Shown here piece by piece: positions 1 to 9,188 of a DNA stretch of 56,615 nt. The position numbers and the translations under genes were made by a program. The notes beneath the pieces are model-generated. The model was not told where the DNA came from. It was given only the letters and a program-made list of their open reading frames with translations, and did not search any database. The first letter of the stretch is position 1. Every line of letters begins with the position of its first letter. Origin of the DNA: CAZXLT01 sp964641545 (GTDB lineage: Bacteria > Patescibacteriota > Saccharimonadia > Saccharimonadales > AWTP1-31); the NCBI GenBank assembly GCA_964641545.1, contig CAZXLT010000005.1, positions 1 through 56,615 of the forward strand, in the 5' to 3' direction.

Positions 1-200
1 AGATAGACCGAAATATCTATCTTGTCTGTAATTTGTTGAACTGTATTAGAAAATGTTGCGTTGGCAATGAGCGAGAATAGCACAATGGTAAGTGTAATAA
101 CCATAACTGCCATAGCCGCCATACCTAACCAGGCATTGCGAATAAAGTTGAGTACCCCCGTGCGCACAATGCGCCGCAACGTGTTAAAGCGGCGTTTCAT
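1..200 (-). CDS. ftsX: Cell-division ABC permease FtsX, N-terminal part (runs off window)
   Basis: Only the first 66 codons lie in the window. The start ATG overlaps the TGA of ftsE (ATGA at 197-200), the usual ftsEX coupling. The protein opens with a basic N-terminus (MKRRFNTLRRIVRTG) and one hydrophobic segment at about residues 28-48, as expected for the cytoplasmic tail and first membrane helix of FtsX. FtsX works with FtsE to control peptidoglycan hydrolases at the division site. The identity rests mainly on position and this N-terminal pattern, since the rest of the gene is outside the window. Confidence 0.85.
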   Translation of the reverse strand, partial: MKRRFNTLRRIVRTGVLNFIRNAWLGMAAMAVMVITLTIVLFSLIANATFSNTVQQITDKIDISVY

Positions 201-877
201 TCGTGATACGCTCCGCCTGCTCGGTCACTTGAGATTTTGCCGTCTTGAATGGTAATAACTCGCCGTTTTAACTTGTTAACAATTTCTTGGTTGTGTGTCG
301 TCAAGATAACTGTCGTGCCATATCTATTAATCTTCTCGAGCACGCGTATGACGTCCCATGCGTGTTTCGGGTCAAGGTTCCCTGTTGGCTCATCAGCAAT
401 AAGGATTCTCGGTTGTCGCACAATTGCGCGGGCAATCGCTACACGTTGCCGCTCACCTCCGGACAGCTCCAGAGGCATACGCTTTTCCTTACCCTTTAAG
501 CCAACGATTTCGAGCACCCTGGGCACTGTATGACGAATTTCGTGGTTTCCCATGCCAACGATCTCAAGGGCAAATGCTACATTTTCGTAGACATTTTTAT
601 TTGGCAGCAGTTTAAAGTCCTGAAATACGACACCAATTTTTCTTCGAAGCAGCGGTATTTCTTTATCTTTTAGTGTCTCGTAATCGATGCCACCAACAAT
701 AATTTTGCCGCTCGTTGGCTTTTCCTCCCTCGTTAGAAGTTTGAGGAGCGTGGACTTGCCCGCTCCGCTTGGACCAACGATAATTACAAACTCCTTTGGT
801 TCAACGTGTAGGCTTATTCGCTCTAAAGCAGCAGCATTTTTGTTGTACGTTTTCGTTACTCGGTCAAGTAGAATCAT
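197..877 (-). CDS. ftsE: Cell-division ATP-binding protein FtsE
   Basis: A 226-residue ABC ATPase. It has Walker A (GPSGAGKST, about residues 36-44), the signature LSGGERQR (about 138-145), Walker B ILIADEPTGNLDP (about 158-170) and a switch histidine in TTHNQE. Length and the DEPTGNLD form fit FtsE. It energises FtsX and links the Z-ring to cell-wall hydrolysis. It lies 40 bp after prfB and overlaps ftsX. A TATAAT at 886-891 (minus) sits 8 nt before the ATG with no Shine-Dalgarno, so the gene probably has its own almost leaderless promoter between prfB and ftsE. Confidence 0.95.
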   Translation of the reverse strand: MILLDRVTKTYNKNAAALERISLHVEPKEFVIIVGPSGAGKSTLLKLLTREEKPTSGKIIVGGIDYETLKDKEIPLLRRKIGVVFQDFKLLPNKNVYENVAFALEIVGMGNHEIRHTVPRVLEIVGLKGKEKRMPLELSGGERQRVAIARAIVRQPRILIADEPTGNLDPKHAWDVIRVLEKINRYGTTVILTTHNQEIVNKLKRRVITIQDGKISSDRAGGAYHE

Positions 878-917
878 GTCTTACTATTATAGCAAACCGC
901 TTAAGCAGTTACCGAAC

Positions 918-2009
918 TTATCCAAGCTGAGTTTCTAAATACGCATCAATAAATGGCTGAAGCTCACCGTCCAAAACCGCTTCAGCATTGCTGGTTTCAT
1001 ATTTGGTACGCAGATCTTTTACCTGTTTGTACGGATGAAGTACATAACTTCTAATTTGATTCCCCCACTCCGCAGATTGATTTGGTCCTTTGAGTTCAGA
1101 TACTTTTTCTTTATGCTGCTCAATTTGAAGCTGGGCTAGTTTAGAGCGCAGTATAGTAAGTGCGGTTTCCTTATTTTGAAGTTGCGAACGTTCGTTTTGA
1201 ATACTCACAACTATTCCTGTCGGTATGTGCGTGGCACGAACTGCTGAGTCGGTTGTGTTGACACTTTGGCCACCGTGTCCACCCGCTCGATACACATCAA
1301 TTTTGAGTTCACTATCGTCGATTTCAAGTTCGCTTGGTTGATCAATCATTGGCAGTACATCAACCTTTGCAAAACTGGTTTGTCGGAGACTATCTGCATT
1401 AAATGGGCTCAGGCGGACCAGGCGGTGGACCCCGTGCTCCCCTTTGAGTTGTCCATATGCGTACGCACCTTTAAGCTCGAGTGTAACCTTTTTTAAGCCA
1501 GCTTCTTCGCCGGTAGATTCTTCGATAACAGATACAATCAGGTTGTTTTTTTCAGCCCAGCGACTATACATTCTGAGTAAAATTTGTGTCCAATCTTGTG
1601 CATCGGTTCCGCCAGCCCCAGCTGACAACGTCAGGATAGCATCGTGGTCGTCATACTGCCCAGAAAAACGGAGCTGTGACTTTATAGCCTCGTATTTATC
1701 GCGCAGAAGACGCACTTGCTGATGCAATTCTAGGGTCATTGATTCATCACTAAGTGCAGTAAGTTCGAGGGCCTCTTGAATATCTTTTCTTAACTTCAGC
1801 CAAGGCTCAATACTTGAGTGCAGCACTGCAATATCTTTCATGGTTGTTTGTGCACTAGTACTGTCGCCCCAGAAATCCGGTTGTTGGCTATTTTTAGTAA
1901 GCGTGTCTAGTTTTTGTTTTTTATCATCAAGCCCTAGAACCTTCCAGGCATTGTCGGTTCCCTTGGCTAGGTCTGTTAGTATTTTCTTGTCTTGGTCTGC
2001 CGTTGACAT
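918..2009 (-). CDS. prfB: Peptide chain release factor 2 (RF2)
   Basis: A 363-residue class I release factor that reads UAA and UGA. It has the catalytic GGQ in GGHGGQSVNTTDSAVR and the SPF tripeptide (LSPFNADS) that marks RF2; the other release factor at 24.1 kb carries a PxT motif. The reading frame is continuous through the N-terminal region where many bacteria use a programmed +1 frameshift at an internal UGA, so that autoregulation is absent. A minus-strand TATACT at 2016-2021 is 6 nt before the ATG with no ribosome-binding site, suggesting a leaderless mRNA. The presence of RF2 agrees with UGA being a stop in this genome. Confidence 0.96.
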   Translation of the reverse strand: MSTADQDKKILTDLAKGTDNAWKVLGLDDKKQKLDTLTKNSQQPDFWGDSTSAQTTMKDIAVLHSSIEPWLKLRKDIQEALELTALSDESMTLELHQQVRLLRDKYEAIKSQLRFSGQYDDHDAILTLSAGAGGTDAQDWTQILLRMYSRWAEKNNLIVSVIEESTGEEAGLKKVTLELKGAYAYGQLKGEHGVHRLVRLSPFNADSLRQTSFAKVDVLPMIDQPSELEIDDSELKIDVYRAGGHGGQSVNTTDSAVRATHIPTGIVVSIQNERSQLQNKETALTILRSKLAQLQIEQHKEKVSELKGPNQSAEWGNQIRSYVLHPYKQVKDLRTKYETSNAEAVLDGELQPFIDAYLETQLG

Positions 2010-2030
2010 AACACTAGTATAATATGTCTT

Positions 2031-3320
2031 TTAGTGTGCCCAAAGATGCTTGATTTGCGTGTGACGTTGATCAGCAAACTTCTGACCTGCATTGCCCAAT
2101 ATGCCAAGCCCCCACAGATTGTCATGAAACATCATTTTGGAAACATCTACAATACCTTGTTTACTTATGGCTCGAATACGTTTTGGAATAGCATAATAGT
2201 CTTCAATAGCTCCATCAAAGAAGTACCTATAACTATAACCGTTTGCAATGCCTGAAACCGTTTGCCCACTTCGTTGATACCTTCCAAGAGCGTATTGCTT
2301 AGCGGCACGCAGGTCCTTAGTTGAAATATCTCCCAAGAATACTCGCTGTAGTTCGTCTGAAATAATAGAAAAAAGCGCTTCAGCATTTTCTGGCATAACT
2401 TGTGCTCCAAACCACCAATTTGCACTTTTTTTCGTTTGACCGACTCCGGAGCTCATGTGATACACTAATCCCTTTTCACGGGCTGTACCTAAAATTCGAG
2501 AGTACAGCGTTTCGGTGAGCATAGTGTTAATAAGACCAAGATCGTCTGTTTCTTTGTCGCCCAGTCGCCGGCCTAGAAATGTATCCATGTAGAAATACAG
2601 GTTGTCGACCGTAGGATTATCTATGTATAACGGTTTTTTTAGCCTGGTAATCGGTTCGTCTGGTAACGCCAACTGACCATTACCTGCCGGTAGATCGATA
2701 GCTTCGAGTACTCGGGTAATTGTTTTTTGACGACTTGCAGAAAGTTTACCAGCAATCACAAATCGAAGGTTACTCGTTGTGTGAGTATTGGCGTAATGCG
2801 CTTTCAGATCCTCAACGGTAACGTTGTCCATCAAACTAAGCCGTGTTTGATCGGTCAGGACAGAGAATCCGTATTGTTCACGCAGAGCCAAGCTAAGATG
2901 GCGAAAATGGTTGTTAGAACGAGCAGTCAGTTCTTCGCGAACATTACCAAATTCTGCTTCGAATTCGTCGTGTAAAAAAAGTGGTTTGGAAATTGCAGTA
3001 AGTAACAGCGTTAGAATTCTGCGCCACTCGAAATCAGCACACTCAGCTTCGTAAATAATGTCATATGTACCTGTTGAAGCGTTGTTGTATGCACCGTTTT
3101 TTTCGAACTCGGCCTGAAACAAACGAGCTTTCGGAAACTGTTCGTTTGCCCCCAAAAGAACGTGTTCCATGAGATGAGGTGTTTCCCACTTATCGCGCTC
3201 AACAAGGTACTCGCCTGCACGAAAGTTACACTCGAACGTCATAACACTCGCACCCGGAATGTGAATAAGGAGCCCCTTGGCTCCATTGCTCAATTCTATC
3301 TCGGTGACGACATGTTTCAT
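2031..3320 (-). CDS. M16-family zinc metallopeptidase
   Basis: A 429-residue protein of the pitrilysin/insulinase (M16) family. The inverted zinc motif HxxEH is seen as HLMEH at about residues 49-53, preceded by WETPH. The glutamate-rich stretch about 75 residues later (DEFEAEFGNVREELTAR) is the likely site of the third zinc ligand. The size fits one two-domain half of the M16 clamshell. Substrate unknown. It starts 10 bp after secA with no clear Shine-Dalgarno, so it is probably translated from the secA transcript. Family members degrade peptides and processed leader sequences, so a link to secretion is possible but is inference. Confidence 0.85.
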   Translation of the reverse strand: MKHVVTEIELSNGAKGLLIHIPGASVMTFECNFRAGEYLVERDKWETPHLMEHVLLGANEQFPKARLFQAEFEKNGAYNNASTGTYDIIYEAECADFEWRRILTLLLTAISKPLFLHDEFEAEFGNVREELTARSNNHFRHLSLALREQYGFSVLTDQTRLSLMDNVTVEDLKAHYANTHTTSNLRFVIAGKLSASRQKTITRVLEAIDLPAGNGQLALPDEPITRLKKPLYIDNPTVDNLYFYMDTFLGRRLGDKETDDLGLINTMLTETLYSRILGTAREKGLVYHMSSGVGQTKKSANWWFGAQVMPENAEALFSIISDELQRVFLGDISTKDLRAAKQYALGRYQRSGQTVSGIANGYSYRYFFDGAIEDYYAIPKRIRAISKQGIVDVSKMMFHDNLWGLGILGNAGQKFADQRHTQIKHLWAH

Positions 3321-3330
3321 CGGGTGCTAT

Positions 3331-5940
3331 CTATTTTTTCCGTTTAGTTTTGTTACGGCGTTTGCGCTCTGCCTTACGGGCTTTTTTGCGACTCGAAACT
3401 GTTGTTTTTCTTTTAGTAGAGCTGCCTGACGAAACACCGCCCGCAAAGTCCTCCTCGGTAAATTCATCTGCTTCAATAATCTTGTCAGCATTGTCTACGG
3501 AACGCCGGGCTGCCCTGGTGAGTTCGGTTTCGGTTGGGGCTTCAAGATCGGACTCGTCAACTGGTTGAGCACTGAATAATGCCTGGAGGACGCTTACTTG
3601 TAGTTCATTCTGCATTTCCTCAAAAAGTAATTGGCCTTGACGCCGATATTCGACTAACGGATCTCGCTGTCCGACGCTTATCCAATGTATTCCCTCGCGT
3701 AAATGGTCCATATTCTCTAAATGCTGCATCCAGAGATTATCCAAAACCTGTAGATATATGTCACTTTCTATCTTGCGCATAACTGTCGGGGTAAAAGCTT
3801 CTTCTTTTGCCTCGTACAGTTCCTTGGTTTCATTTTTGAGAACGAGACCAAATTTATCTGCTGGCGTGTCGAATAGTCGATCAAGTTGCGCCTCGTCAAA
3901 CGGTAGAACTTCTTTAATTTGCGCCTCATATTTGTCGGTCGTAGCAAGTGGCGAGTTAGCGAGCATTACTGCTACATCTTCGATCACCTGGTTAATTCGC
4001 TTCTTAATATTGGGTTGGTTTAGAATTTCTCGACGCATTGTATATGTAGCTTTTCGATGGCGATTCATAACATCGTCATATTGGACTACGTTCTTGCGTT
4101 GATCAAAATTGAAGCCTTCCACCTTCTTTTGTGCAGCTTCTAGGCTTTTTGAAATCACTCTGTTCTCGATCGGGGTTTCGTCATCAACACGCAAACGCTC
4201 CATAACTGCAGCAATCCGTTCGCCTCCAAAAATACGCATAAGATCGTCTTCTGTGCTTACAAAAAACTGCGTCACACCTGGGTCTCCCTGTCGACCAGCA
4301 CGACCACGCAGCTGATTATCGATTCGTCTTGACTCGTGACGCTCAGAGCCAAGCACAAACAAACCGCCAAGTTTCTTAACTTCATCCGAGAGTACAATAT
4401 CCGTACCACGACCAGCGATGTTAGTAGCCAAAGTAACCGCGCCCCTTTGCCCAGCTTTTGCAACAATCGCTGCTTCGCGCTCGTTGTTTTTTGCATTCAA
4501 CACTTGGTGGGGTACTTTAGCTTTATCTAAAAGACGACTCAGTAGTTCATTTTTCTCAATTGAAACCGTGCCGATCAATACGGGTTGCCCTTTTTCGTGA
4601 AGTATCTTTATTTCCTGTACAATCGCTTTAAATTTACCACCCTCGGTCTTATAGATTCGATCTGGACGATCCACGCGTGCAAGGGACCTGTTTGGTGGTA
4701 TTTCGATTACATCGAGCTTGTATATTTGGTGGAATTCTTCGCTTTCAGTCTTGGCAGTACCAGTCATACCTGAAAGTTTTTCGTATAAACGGAAGTAGTT
4801 CTGGAAGCTAATGGTTGCTAAGGTCATAGACTCTTCCTGAACCTCTACGCCTTCTTTGGCCTCGATCGCCTGGTGTAAACCTTCGTTATAACGACGCCCC
4901 TTGAGTAAGCGCCCAGTGAACTCATCAACAATGACCACCTCACCATCGCCAGTTACAACATAATCTTTATCTCGCTTAAACAGTGCCTCAGCGCGTAAAG
5001 CCTGTTCCATGTGGTAAATAGTTCGAATATTCTCAGTTCCATACAAACTATCAATGCCGAGTATTTTTTGGACATGTTCTACGCCGTAATCAGTCAGAAC
5101 AACGCTTTTCCGTTTTTCATCCTTCTCATAGTCTTTGTCTTCTTTGAGTTGACGCGCTACTTTTGAGAACTGCGCATACGCACTTCCGCTCGTTACAGCC
5201 GGTGCCGAGATAATAAGCGGCGTTCGAGCCTCGTCGATTAGAATCGAGTCTGCCTCATCAACAATGGCAAAGTGCAGGTCACGCTGTCGTAACTGATCCA
5301 CCTCTCGAACCATATTGTCGCGTAAGTAATCAAAACCATACTCGTTGTTTGTTCCGTAGGTAATGTCAGCCCCGTAGGCCTCTTGGCGTGTGCATGGTTT
5401 TAGGTGTCGAAATCGCTCATCCTCGTGGTCTTTGTTCGTAAATTTTGCGTCATAGATGTACGATTCGTCGGCAATAATAACGCCCGTCGAAAGGCCAAGA
5501 AAGCCATATATTTGACCCATCCAACCAGCATCGCGCTGTGCGAGATAGTCATTCACAGTTACGAAGTGAGCGCCCTTACCCGTTATAGCGTTGAGGTAGA
5601 TCGGTAGGGTTGCTACCAGCGTCTTACCTTCCCCCGTCTTCATTTCGGAGATGTTGCCTTCGTGAAGAGCCATGCCACCCATAAGCTGAACGTCAAAGTG
5701 TCGCTGTTTTAGCGTTCGTGTCGCTGCTTCGCGCACAACCGCAAAAGCGTCCGGCAGGATCGCATCAAGAGATTCCTTGTTCAATCGCTTTTTCAACAGT
5801 TCTGTTTGCTGCTTCAGCTTAGCATCAGACATTTTGCCATACGTATCAGCTAGACCGTTTATAACTTCAACTCGCTTTTTGTATCTTTTGAGTGTCTTGG
5901 CCTCTGGATCGCCAAGAATTTTCTTAAAAATCTTCTTCAC
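3331..5940 (-). CDS. secA: Preprotein translocase ATPase SecA
   Basis: An 869-residue DEAD-like motor that pushes preproteins through SecYEG. It has Walker A MKTGEGKTLVA near residue 100, the DEAD-box variant VDEADSILIDEARTPL, the crosslinking domain, NBD2 (TNIAGRGTDI and LRGRAGRQGDPG) and the helical scaffold. The C-terminus is a lysine/arginine-rich tail instead of the SecB-binding zinc motif, which fits a bacterium without SecB. The start is GTG, preceded by GAGGTG at good spacing; no ATG fits better. It lies between hpf and the M16 peptidase, as part of a serS-hpf-secA-(M16)-prfB-ftsEX block. Confidence 0.97.
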   Translation of the reverse strand: MKKIFKKILGDPEAKTLKRYKKRVEVINGLADTYGKMSDAKLKQQTELLKKRLNKESLDAILPDAFAVVREAATRTLKQRHFDVQLMGGMALHEGNISEMKTGEGKTLVATLPIYLNAITGKGAHFVTVNDYLAQRDAGWMGQIYGFLGLSTGVIIADESYIYDAKFTNKDHEDERFRHLKPCTRQEAYGADITYGTNNEYGFDYLRDNMVREVDQLRQRDLHFAIVDEADSILIDEARTPLIISAPAVTSGSAYAQFSKVARQLKEDKDYEKDEKRKSVVLTDYGVEHVQKILGIDSLYGTENIRTIYHMEQALRAEALFKRDKDYVVTGDGEVVIVDEFTGRLLKGRRYNEGLHQAIEAKEGVEVQEESMTLATISFQNYFRLYEKLSGMTGTAKTESEEFHQIYKLDVIEIPPNRSLARVDRPDRIYKTEGGKFKAIVQEIKILHEKGQPVLIGTVSIEKNELLSRLLDKAKVPHQVLNAKNNEREAAIVAKAGQRGAVTLATNIAGRGTDIVLSDEVKKLGGLFVLGSERHESRRIDNQLRGRAGRQGDPGVTQFFVSTEDDLMRIFGGERIAAVMERLRVDDETPIENRVISKSLEAAQKKVEGFNFDQRKNVVQYDDVMNRHRKATYTMRREILNQPNIKKRINQVIEDVAVMLANSPLATTDKYEAQIKEVLPFDEAQLDRLFDTPADKFGLVLKNETKELYEAKEEAFTPTVMRKIESDIYLQVLDNLWMQHLENMDHLREGIHWISVGQRDPLVEYRRQGQLLFEEMQNELQVSVLQALFSAQPVDESDLEAPTETELTRAARRSVDNADKIIEADEFTEEDFAGGVSSGSSTKRKTTVSSRKKARKAERKRRNKTKRKK

Positions 5941-5989
5941 GTTTCTTCACCTCTACCAAATATTAACAAGTCGTTTGTAGTACCGCTCT

Positions 5990-6022
5990 ATTGTACCTTA
6001 TAACACCTTCACACATGAAGGT
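5990..6022 (-). promoter_or_regulatory. hpf-secA intergenic region: hairpin and possible secA -10
   Basis: A perfect 7-bp hairpin (ACCTTCA / TGAAGGT, loop of 4) lies at 6005-6022, just after the hpf stop on the minus strand. It has no T-run after it, so it is a poor intrinsic terminator. A minus-strand TACAAT at 5990-5995 could be a -10 for secA, but no convincing -35 was seen. Confidence 0.35.
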
Positions 6023-6038
6023 AATTTTGCCAACATTA

Positions 6039-6407
6039 CTACGCGCTAGTGGGTCGTCGTTTGAAGCGGGCCAAGATGCGACGATGGAATTTTTCGCTAT
6101 TGTGTGTTTCTTTGTATTTTTTGAGTCGATTTTTGAGTTTTGCCTCAACAACATCAACAGCAGCAAACATATTGATAGTAGTCTCTTTGACCATAATTGT
6201 GTCGTGCGGCAAGTGCAAGACTACTTCGCACGTACGTTCTTGTTTGTTCTTGGCTTTACTTTCGATAAGCTTTACCTCGGCATGGGCTGACTTCCGGGCA
6301 TGTGCCGACATATACAAGTCTAGGCGTCCGATCTTTCTCTTCACATACTTCCTCAGGTCGTCCTCAACTTTTGCATGCACACCACTAATTTCAAGTTTTT
6401 GGATCAT
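6039..6407 (-). CDS. hpf: Ribosome hibernation-promoting factor (short HPF/RaiA type)
   Basis: A 122-residue protein with the HPF/RaiA fold pattern: MIQKLEISGVHAKVEDDLRK at the start, then the beta strands and a basic helix (VVEAKLKNRLKKYKETH). It lacks the C-terminal dimerisation domain of long HPF, so by family knowledge it should block the decoding centre of stored ribosomes but not dimerise them by itself. The start ATG overlaps the serS stop (ATGA at 6404-6407) and has a strong Shine-Dalgarno AAAGGAGG. Position just before secA matches the order in Firmicutes. Confidence 0.88.
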   Translation of the reverse strand: MIQKLEISGVHAKVEDDLRKYVKRKIGRLDLYMSAHARKSAHAEVKLIESKAKNKQERTCEVVLHLPHDTIMVKETTINMFAAVDVVEAKLKNRLKKYKETHNSEKFHRRILARFKRRPTSA

Positions 6408-7702
6408 GATTCGCCTCCTTTACTTATATATGACTTAAGAACTTCGGGTATACGAATGGACCCGTCTGCATTTTGATAATTTTCAAGAATTGCCTTAAGT
6501 ATTCTACCCAATGCAAAAGCAGTTGCATCGTTTGTATGTACAAACTCTACAGTTCCGCTCGCACGACGAACGCGGGTTTTTAAACGACGAGCCTGATAGT
6601 CTGTCATATAATCCGCAGTGTGCGTCTCTCTATAAGCTCCTTGTGCCGGCATCCACGTATTTATGTCAACTCCCTGGGCATTTGGCTTACCAATGTCAGC
6701 AGTACACTTCTGGATCAACTGATAGGGCAACTCTAGTTTTTGCACTAGATACTCCTGTATTGCAACCAGCAGCTTGTGCTCTTCCAGACCAGTTTCTGGC
6801 GTGCTAAACACTTCCATCTCTAGTTTGTCGAACTGGTGCATACGGAAAATGCCTTCGGTATCTTTTCCGTATGTTCCGGCTTCACGACGAAAACTAGTAG
6901 CATAACCAATGTATCGAATCGGGAGTTGACGCTCCTCGATAACTTCGTCCATATACATGGTACAGAGGCTATGCTCTGCGCTAGCATTCATCCATAATTC
7001 GTCATCCGCCAATTTGTACGTAACTTCCTCGGCGTTAAGACGTGCCGAGGCTTGGTAGGGTTCGGTTCGAACCATTGCCGGAGGCAGGATGGGTGTAAAC
7101 GGTTTTGGAGATATGTTAAGACCATTGTTTTTAACAATCTCACTTATAATTGACTGATCGCCCAACACATCTAATACGTACTGAATTACTGCAAATTGTA
7201 GGCGTACAACATCTCCTTTTAGATACGCAAAACGAGCACCAGCCACCTTAGCAGCACGCTCTTTATCAATCGTATCGTGCATTCGACCCAGCTCTTCGTC
7301 CGTTCTTGGCGCAAAGTCTGTTTTCGCTGGCTCGCCAACAGTTTTAACTACTTGGTTCTGATCTTCGCTTGCGCCAACCGGCACCGAATCGAGTGGCATG
7401 TTCGGAACGTCTAGAAGCAGTTTTATAAAATCCTGTTCAATTGGTGCCAGTTTTTGTTCAAGAGTAGTTAGTTGTTCCTTAATGTCACGACCCGCTTCAA
7501 TCTGTTCGGGCGTTGGTTTGCCGGTTTTGAGTGCGGCAGCGTGTTCATTACGTTTGGCTCGCAGCTCTTCTATTGTTGCCAATAAGTTCCGACGCTGCTC
7601 ATCGGCCTTCAGCAAACCGTCAACATCAACATCGTAACCCTTTGCTTTCGATTTTTCTTTTACCACCCCAGGATTATCCCGAATAGACTGAATATCTAGC
7701 AT
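6404..7702 (-). CDS. serS: Seryl-tRNA synthetase
   Basis: A 432-residue class II synthetase with the N-terminal tRNA-binding coiled coil (about residues 30-105). Motif 2 is RFRREAG-like (TSFRREAGTYGKDTEGIFRMHQF) and motif 3 is the region ending FALGRILKAILENYQ. It charges tRNA-Ser. A minus-strand TATAAT at 7710-7715 lies 7 nt before the ATG and overlaps the stop codon of the nuclease gene upstream, so the mRNA is probably leaderless. The hpf gene is translationally coupled to its end. Confidence 0.96.
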   Translation of the reverse strand: MLDIQSIRDNPGVVKEKSKAKGYDVDVDGLLKADEQRRNLLATIEELRAKRNEHAAALKTGKPTPEQIEAGRDIKEQLTTLEQKLAPIEQDFIKLLLDVPNMPLDSVPVGASEDQNQVVKTVGEPAKTDFAPRTDEELGRMHDTIDKERAAKVAGARFAYLKGDVVRLQFAVIQYVLDVLGDQSIISEIVKNNGLNISPKPFTPILPPAMVRTEPYQASARLNAEEVTYKLADDELWMNASAEHSLCTMYMDEVIEERQLPIRYIGYATSFRREAGTYGKDTEGIFRMHQFDKLEMEVFSTPETGLEEHKLLVAIQEYLVQKLELPYQLIQKCTADIGKPNAQGVDINTWMPAQGAYRETHTADYMTDYQARRLKTRVRRASGTVEFVHTNDATAFALGRILKAILENYQNADGSIRIPEVLKSYISKGGES

Positions 7703-7710
7703 ACCAGTAA

Positions 7711-8496
7711 TTATAGCCTAGATTTTTGGTTTTTGACGTGGTTCAACGTAAGTTCAGTACGTTTTCGAGCATATGTACAAAAATCACAGTCACCGCCCAT
7801 CGCAGCCTTACCAACTGCCGGCATCTCTCCGTCCATGCATGCTTTCATACGTACAAGTGTCGGCTCAACCCATTCGGCATTGCCCGAGTATGGAATGAGT
7901 TTTGTCACGAACTCAACTTTGTCAAAAAATCCCGCTCGATCCATCCGACCGTTCGTATACACAAAGTAGCCAGTATCACTGACATCGAAGCCATTTTGTC
8001 GTAGTAGCCACTGGTATACTTCAAGTTGTCTTTTGTAACTGATTTGCCAGTCGGAATTGATCGAAATTTCGCTGCTTTTTGCAGTTGCCTTGTAATCGAC
8101 GACTATAAGTTTGCCATCATCACCCTTCCAAAGGTCATCAATTGCACCAAAGACATGCAGATTTGTTGGTTGGTGATGCGTAAAAACACCCGTAAAATTA
8201 TGTCGCCACGTTTCAAGATCATCGTGCTGCATTGGCGTGGCAGCGATGTTGTTTTCTATCATCCAAGGATGAGGTTTTTGCTGTAGGCGGTACGTATCGA
8301 ACTCTTTCTTTAGTAACTCGTCGATGGCCTTGTTGATATTGAATGGCGGACCAGAGGGTCGAGTAATTTTTAGCCGTACATCTAGCCAAAAGCAGCGTTG
8401 GCACTGCATAAACAGCTCGATCTTGCTACGACTCACTTTAAACGCTGTCGTTTGGCCAGGCTTATATGGCTGGCTTCGTTCCCTCCAGTAATTCAT
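7711..8496 (-). CDS. Stand-alone PD-(D/E)XK nuclease, Cas4/RecB-like
   Basis: A 261-residue protein. The nuclease core is visible as GAIDDLW followed by VVDYKAT (the D and D/E-x-K residues) and a QxxxY helix (RQLEVYQWLL). A CQRC pair at residues 32 and 35 and a C-terminal CDFC pair could hold a Cas4/AddB-type iron-sulphur cluster. No cas gene or CRISPR array is nearby, so a DNA-repair exonuclease role is more likely than CRISPR adaptation. Start chosen at ATG 8496, 8 nt after an extended -10 (TGC TACAAT, minus, 8505-8513); a GTG two codons earlier is the alternative. Confidence 0.78.
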   Translation of the reverse strand: MNYWRERSQPYKPGQTTAFKVSRSKIELFMQCQRCFWLDVRLKITRPSGPPFNINKAIDELLKKEFDTYRLQQKPHPWMIENNIAATPMQHDDLETWRHNFTGVFTHHQPTNLHVFGAIDDLWKGDDGKLIVVDYKATAKSSEISINSDWQISYKRQLEVYQWLLRQNGFDVSDTGYFVYTNGRMDRAGFFDKVEFVTKLIPYSGNAEWVEPTLVRMKACMDGEMPAVGKAAMGGDCDFCTYARKRTELTLNHVKNQKSRL

Positions 8497-8502
8497 GTGC
8501 AC

Positions 8503-9186
8503 TTATTGTAGCAGCTTTGAACTGGCTACAATTGAAGCAGTTTCTGCGCGCAGCGTTAGGTCGTTTACCGACATGTATTCAATTTTGTTGGAATTGAAGA
8601 TCAGTTTTTCAATTTCGGTCCAACCGCCTTCTGGTCCAATAATAATTCCGTAGGATCCACTAGATGGAATGGTGGGGTTTGAACCCTGCTCACATGCATA
8701 AAGTTTTATATGACCGGCGTATTGATTTATGGCTTCTAGTAGCCCAATCGGGTGATGGATGGTTGGCACATTGCTGCGCCCGCACTGCTCTGCAGCTTCA
8801 ATGATAATCCGATGCGCTCGGTCACTGTCGAGGCCAGTTTTTTCGGTGCGATTGGTAATGATCGGCACAAAGTGGTTGATTCCAATTTCGGTACATTTTT
8901 GAAGAACCCATTCGTTCTTATCTTTTTTCAGTAGTGACCAAAGTAGATAAATGTCTTTTTTGGGTACCAGCAGCTTATTCTTTTTGACAAGCTGAAGCCG
9001 TACGTTATCTGAGGCAATATCGACAATGCTGAACAGGTAATCTCTTTCACGCCCGTCGAACAATGTAAGTTGTTGACCGATTCGGAAGCGAAGAACCCGC
9101 AACCACTGATGCACCAACGAGGGGTTGTTAAACCAAAGATTACGTTCGTCACCGAGGTTTGGAACGTAAAATCGGTGAATTTTCAT
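8503..9186 (-). CDS. rsmE: 16S rRNA (uracil-1498-N3)-methyltransferase RsmE
   Basis: A 227-residue SPOUT methyltransferase. The N-terminal PUA-like part contains HRFYVP and HQWLRVLRFRIGQQL. The trefoil-knot SAM site is visible as IGPEGGWTEIE and the C-terminal LTLRAETASIVA. It methylates U1498 in the 30S decoding region. It begins two bases after the stop of the heliorhodopsin gene and has no Shine-Dalgarno, so its translation probably depends on reading through that gene. It has no visible promoter of its own. Confidence 0.93.
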   Translation of the reverse strand: MKIHRFYVPNLGDERNLWFNNPSLVHQWLRVLRFRIGQQLTLFDGRERDYLFSIVDIASDNVRLQLVKKNKLLVPKKDIYLLWSLLKKDKNEWVLQKCTEIGINHFVPIITNRTEKTGLDSDRAHRIIIEAAEQCGRSNVPTIHHPIGLLEAINQYAGHIKLYACEQGSNPTIPSSGSYGIIIGPEGGWTEIEKLIFNSNKIEYMSVNDLTLRAETASIVASSKLLQ

Positions 9187-9188
9187 GG

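Noticed and set aside
5990..6022. Terminator after hpf
   Set aside because: The hairpin is not followed by a T-run, and hpf-secA may be one transcript.
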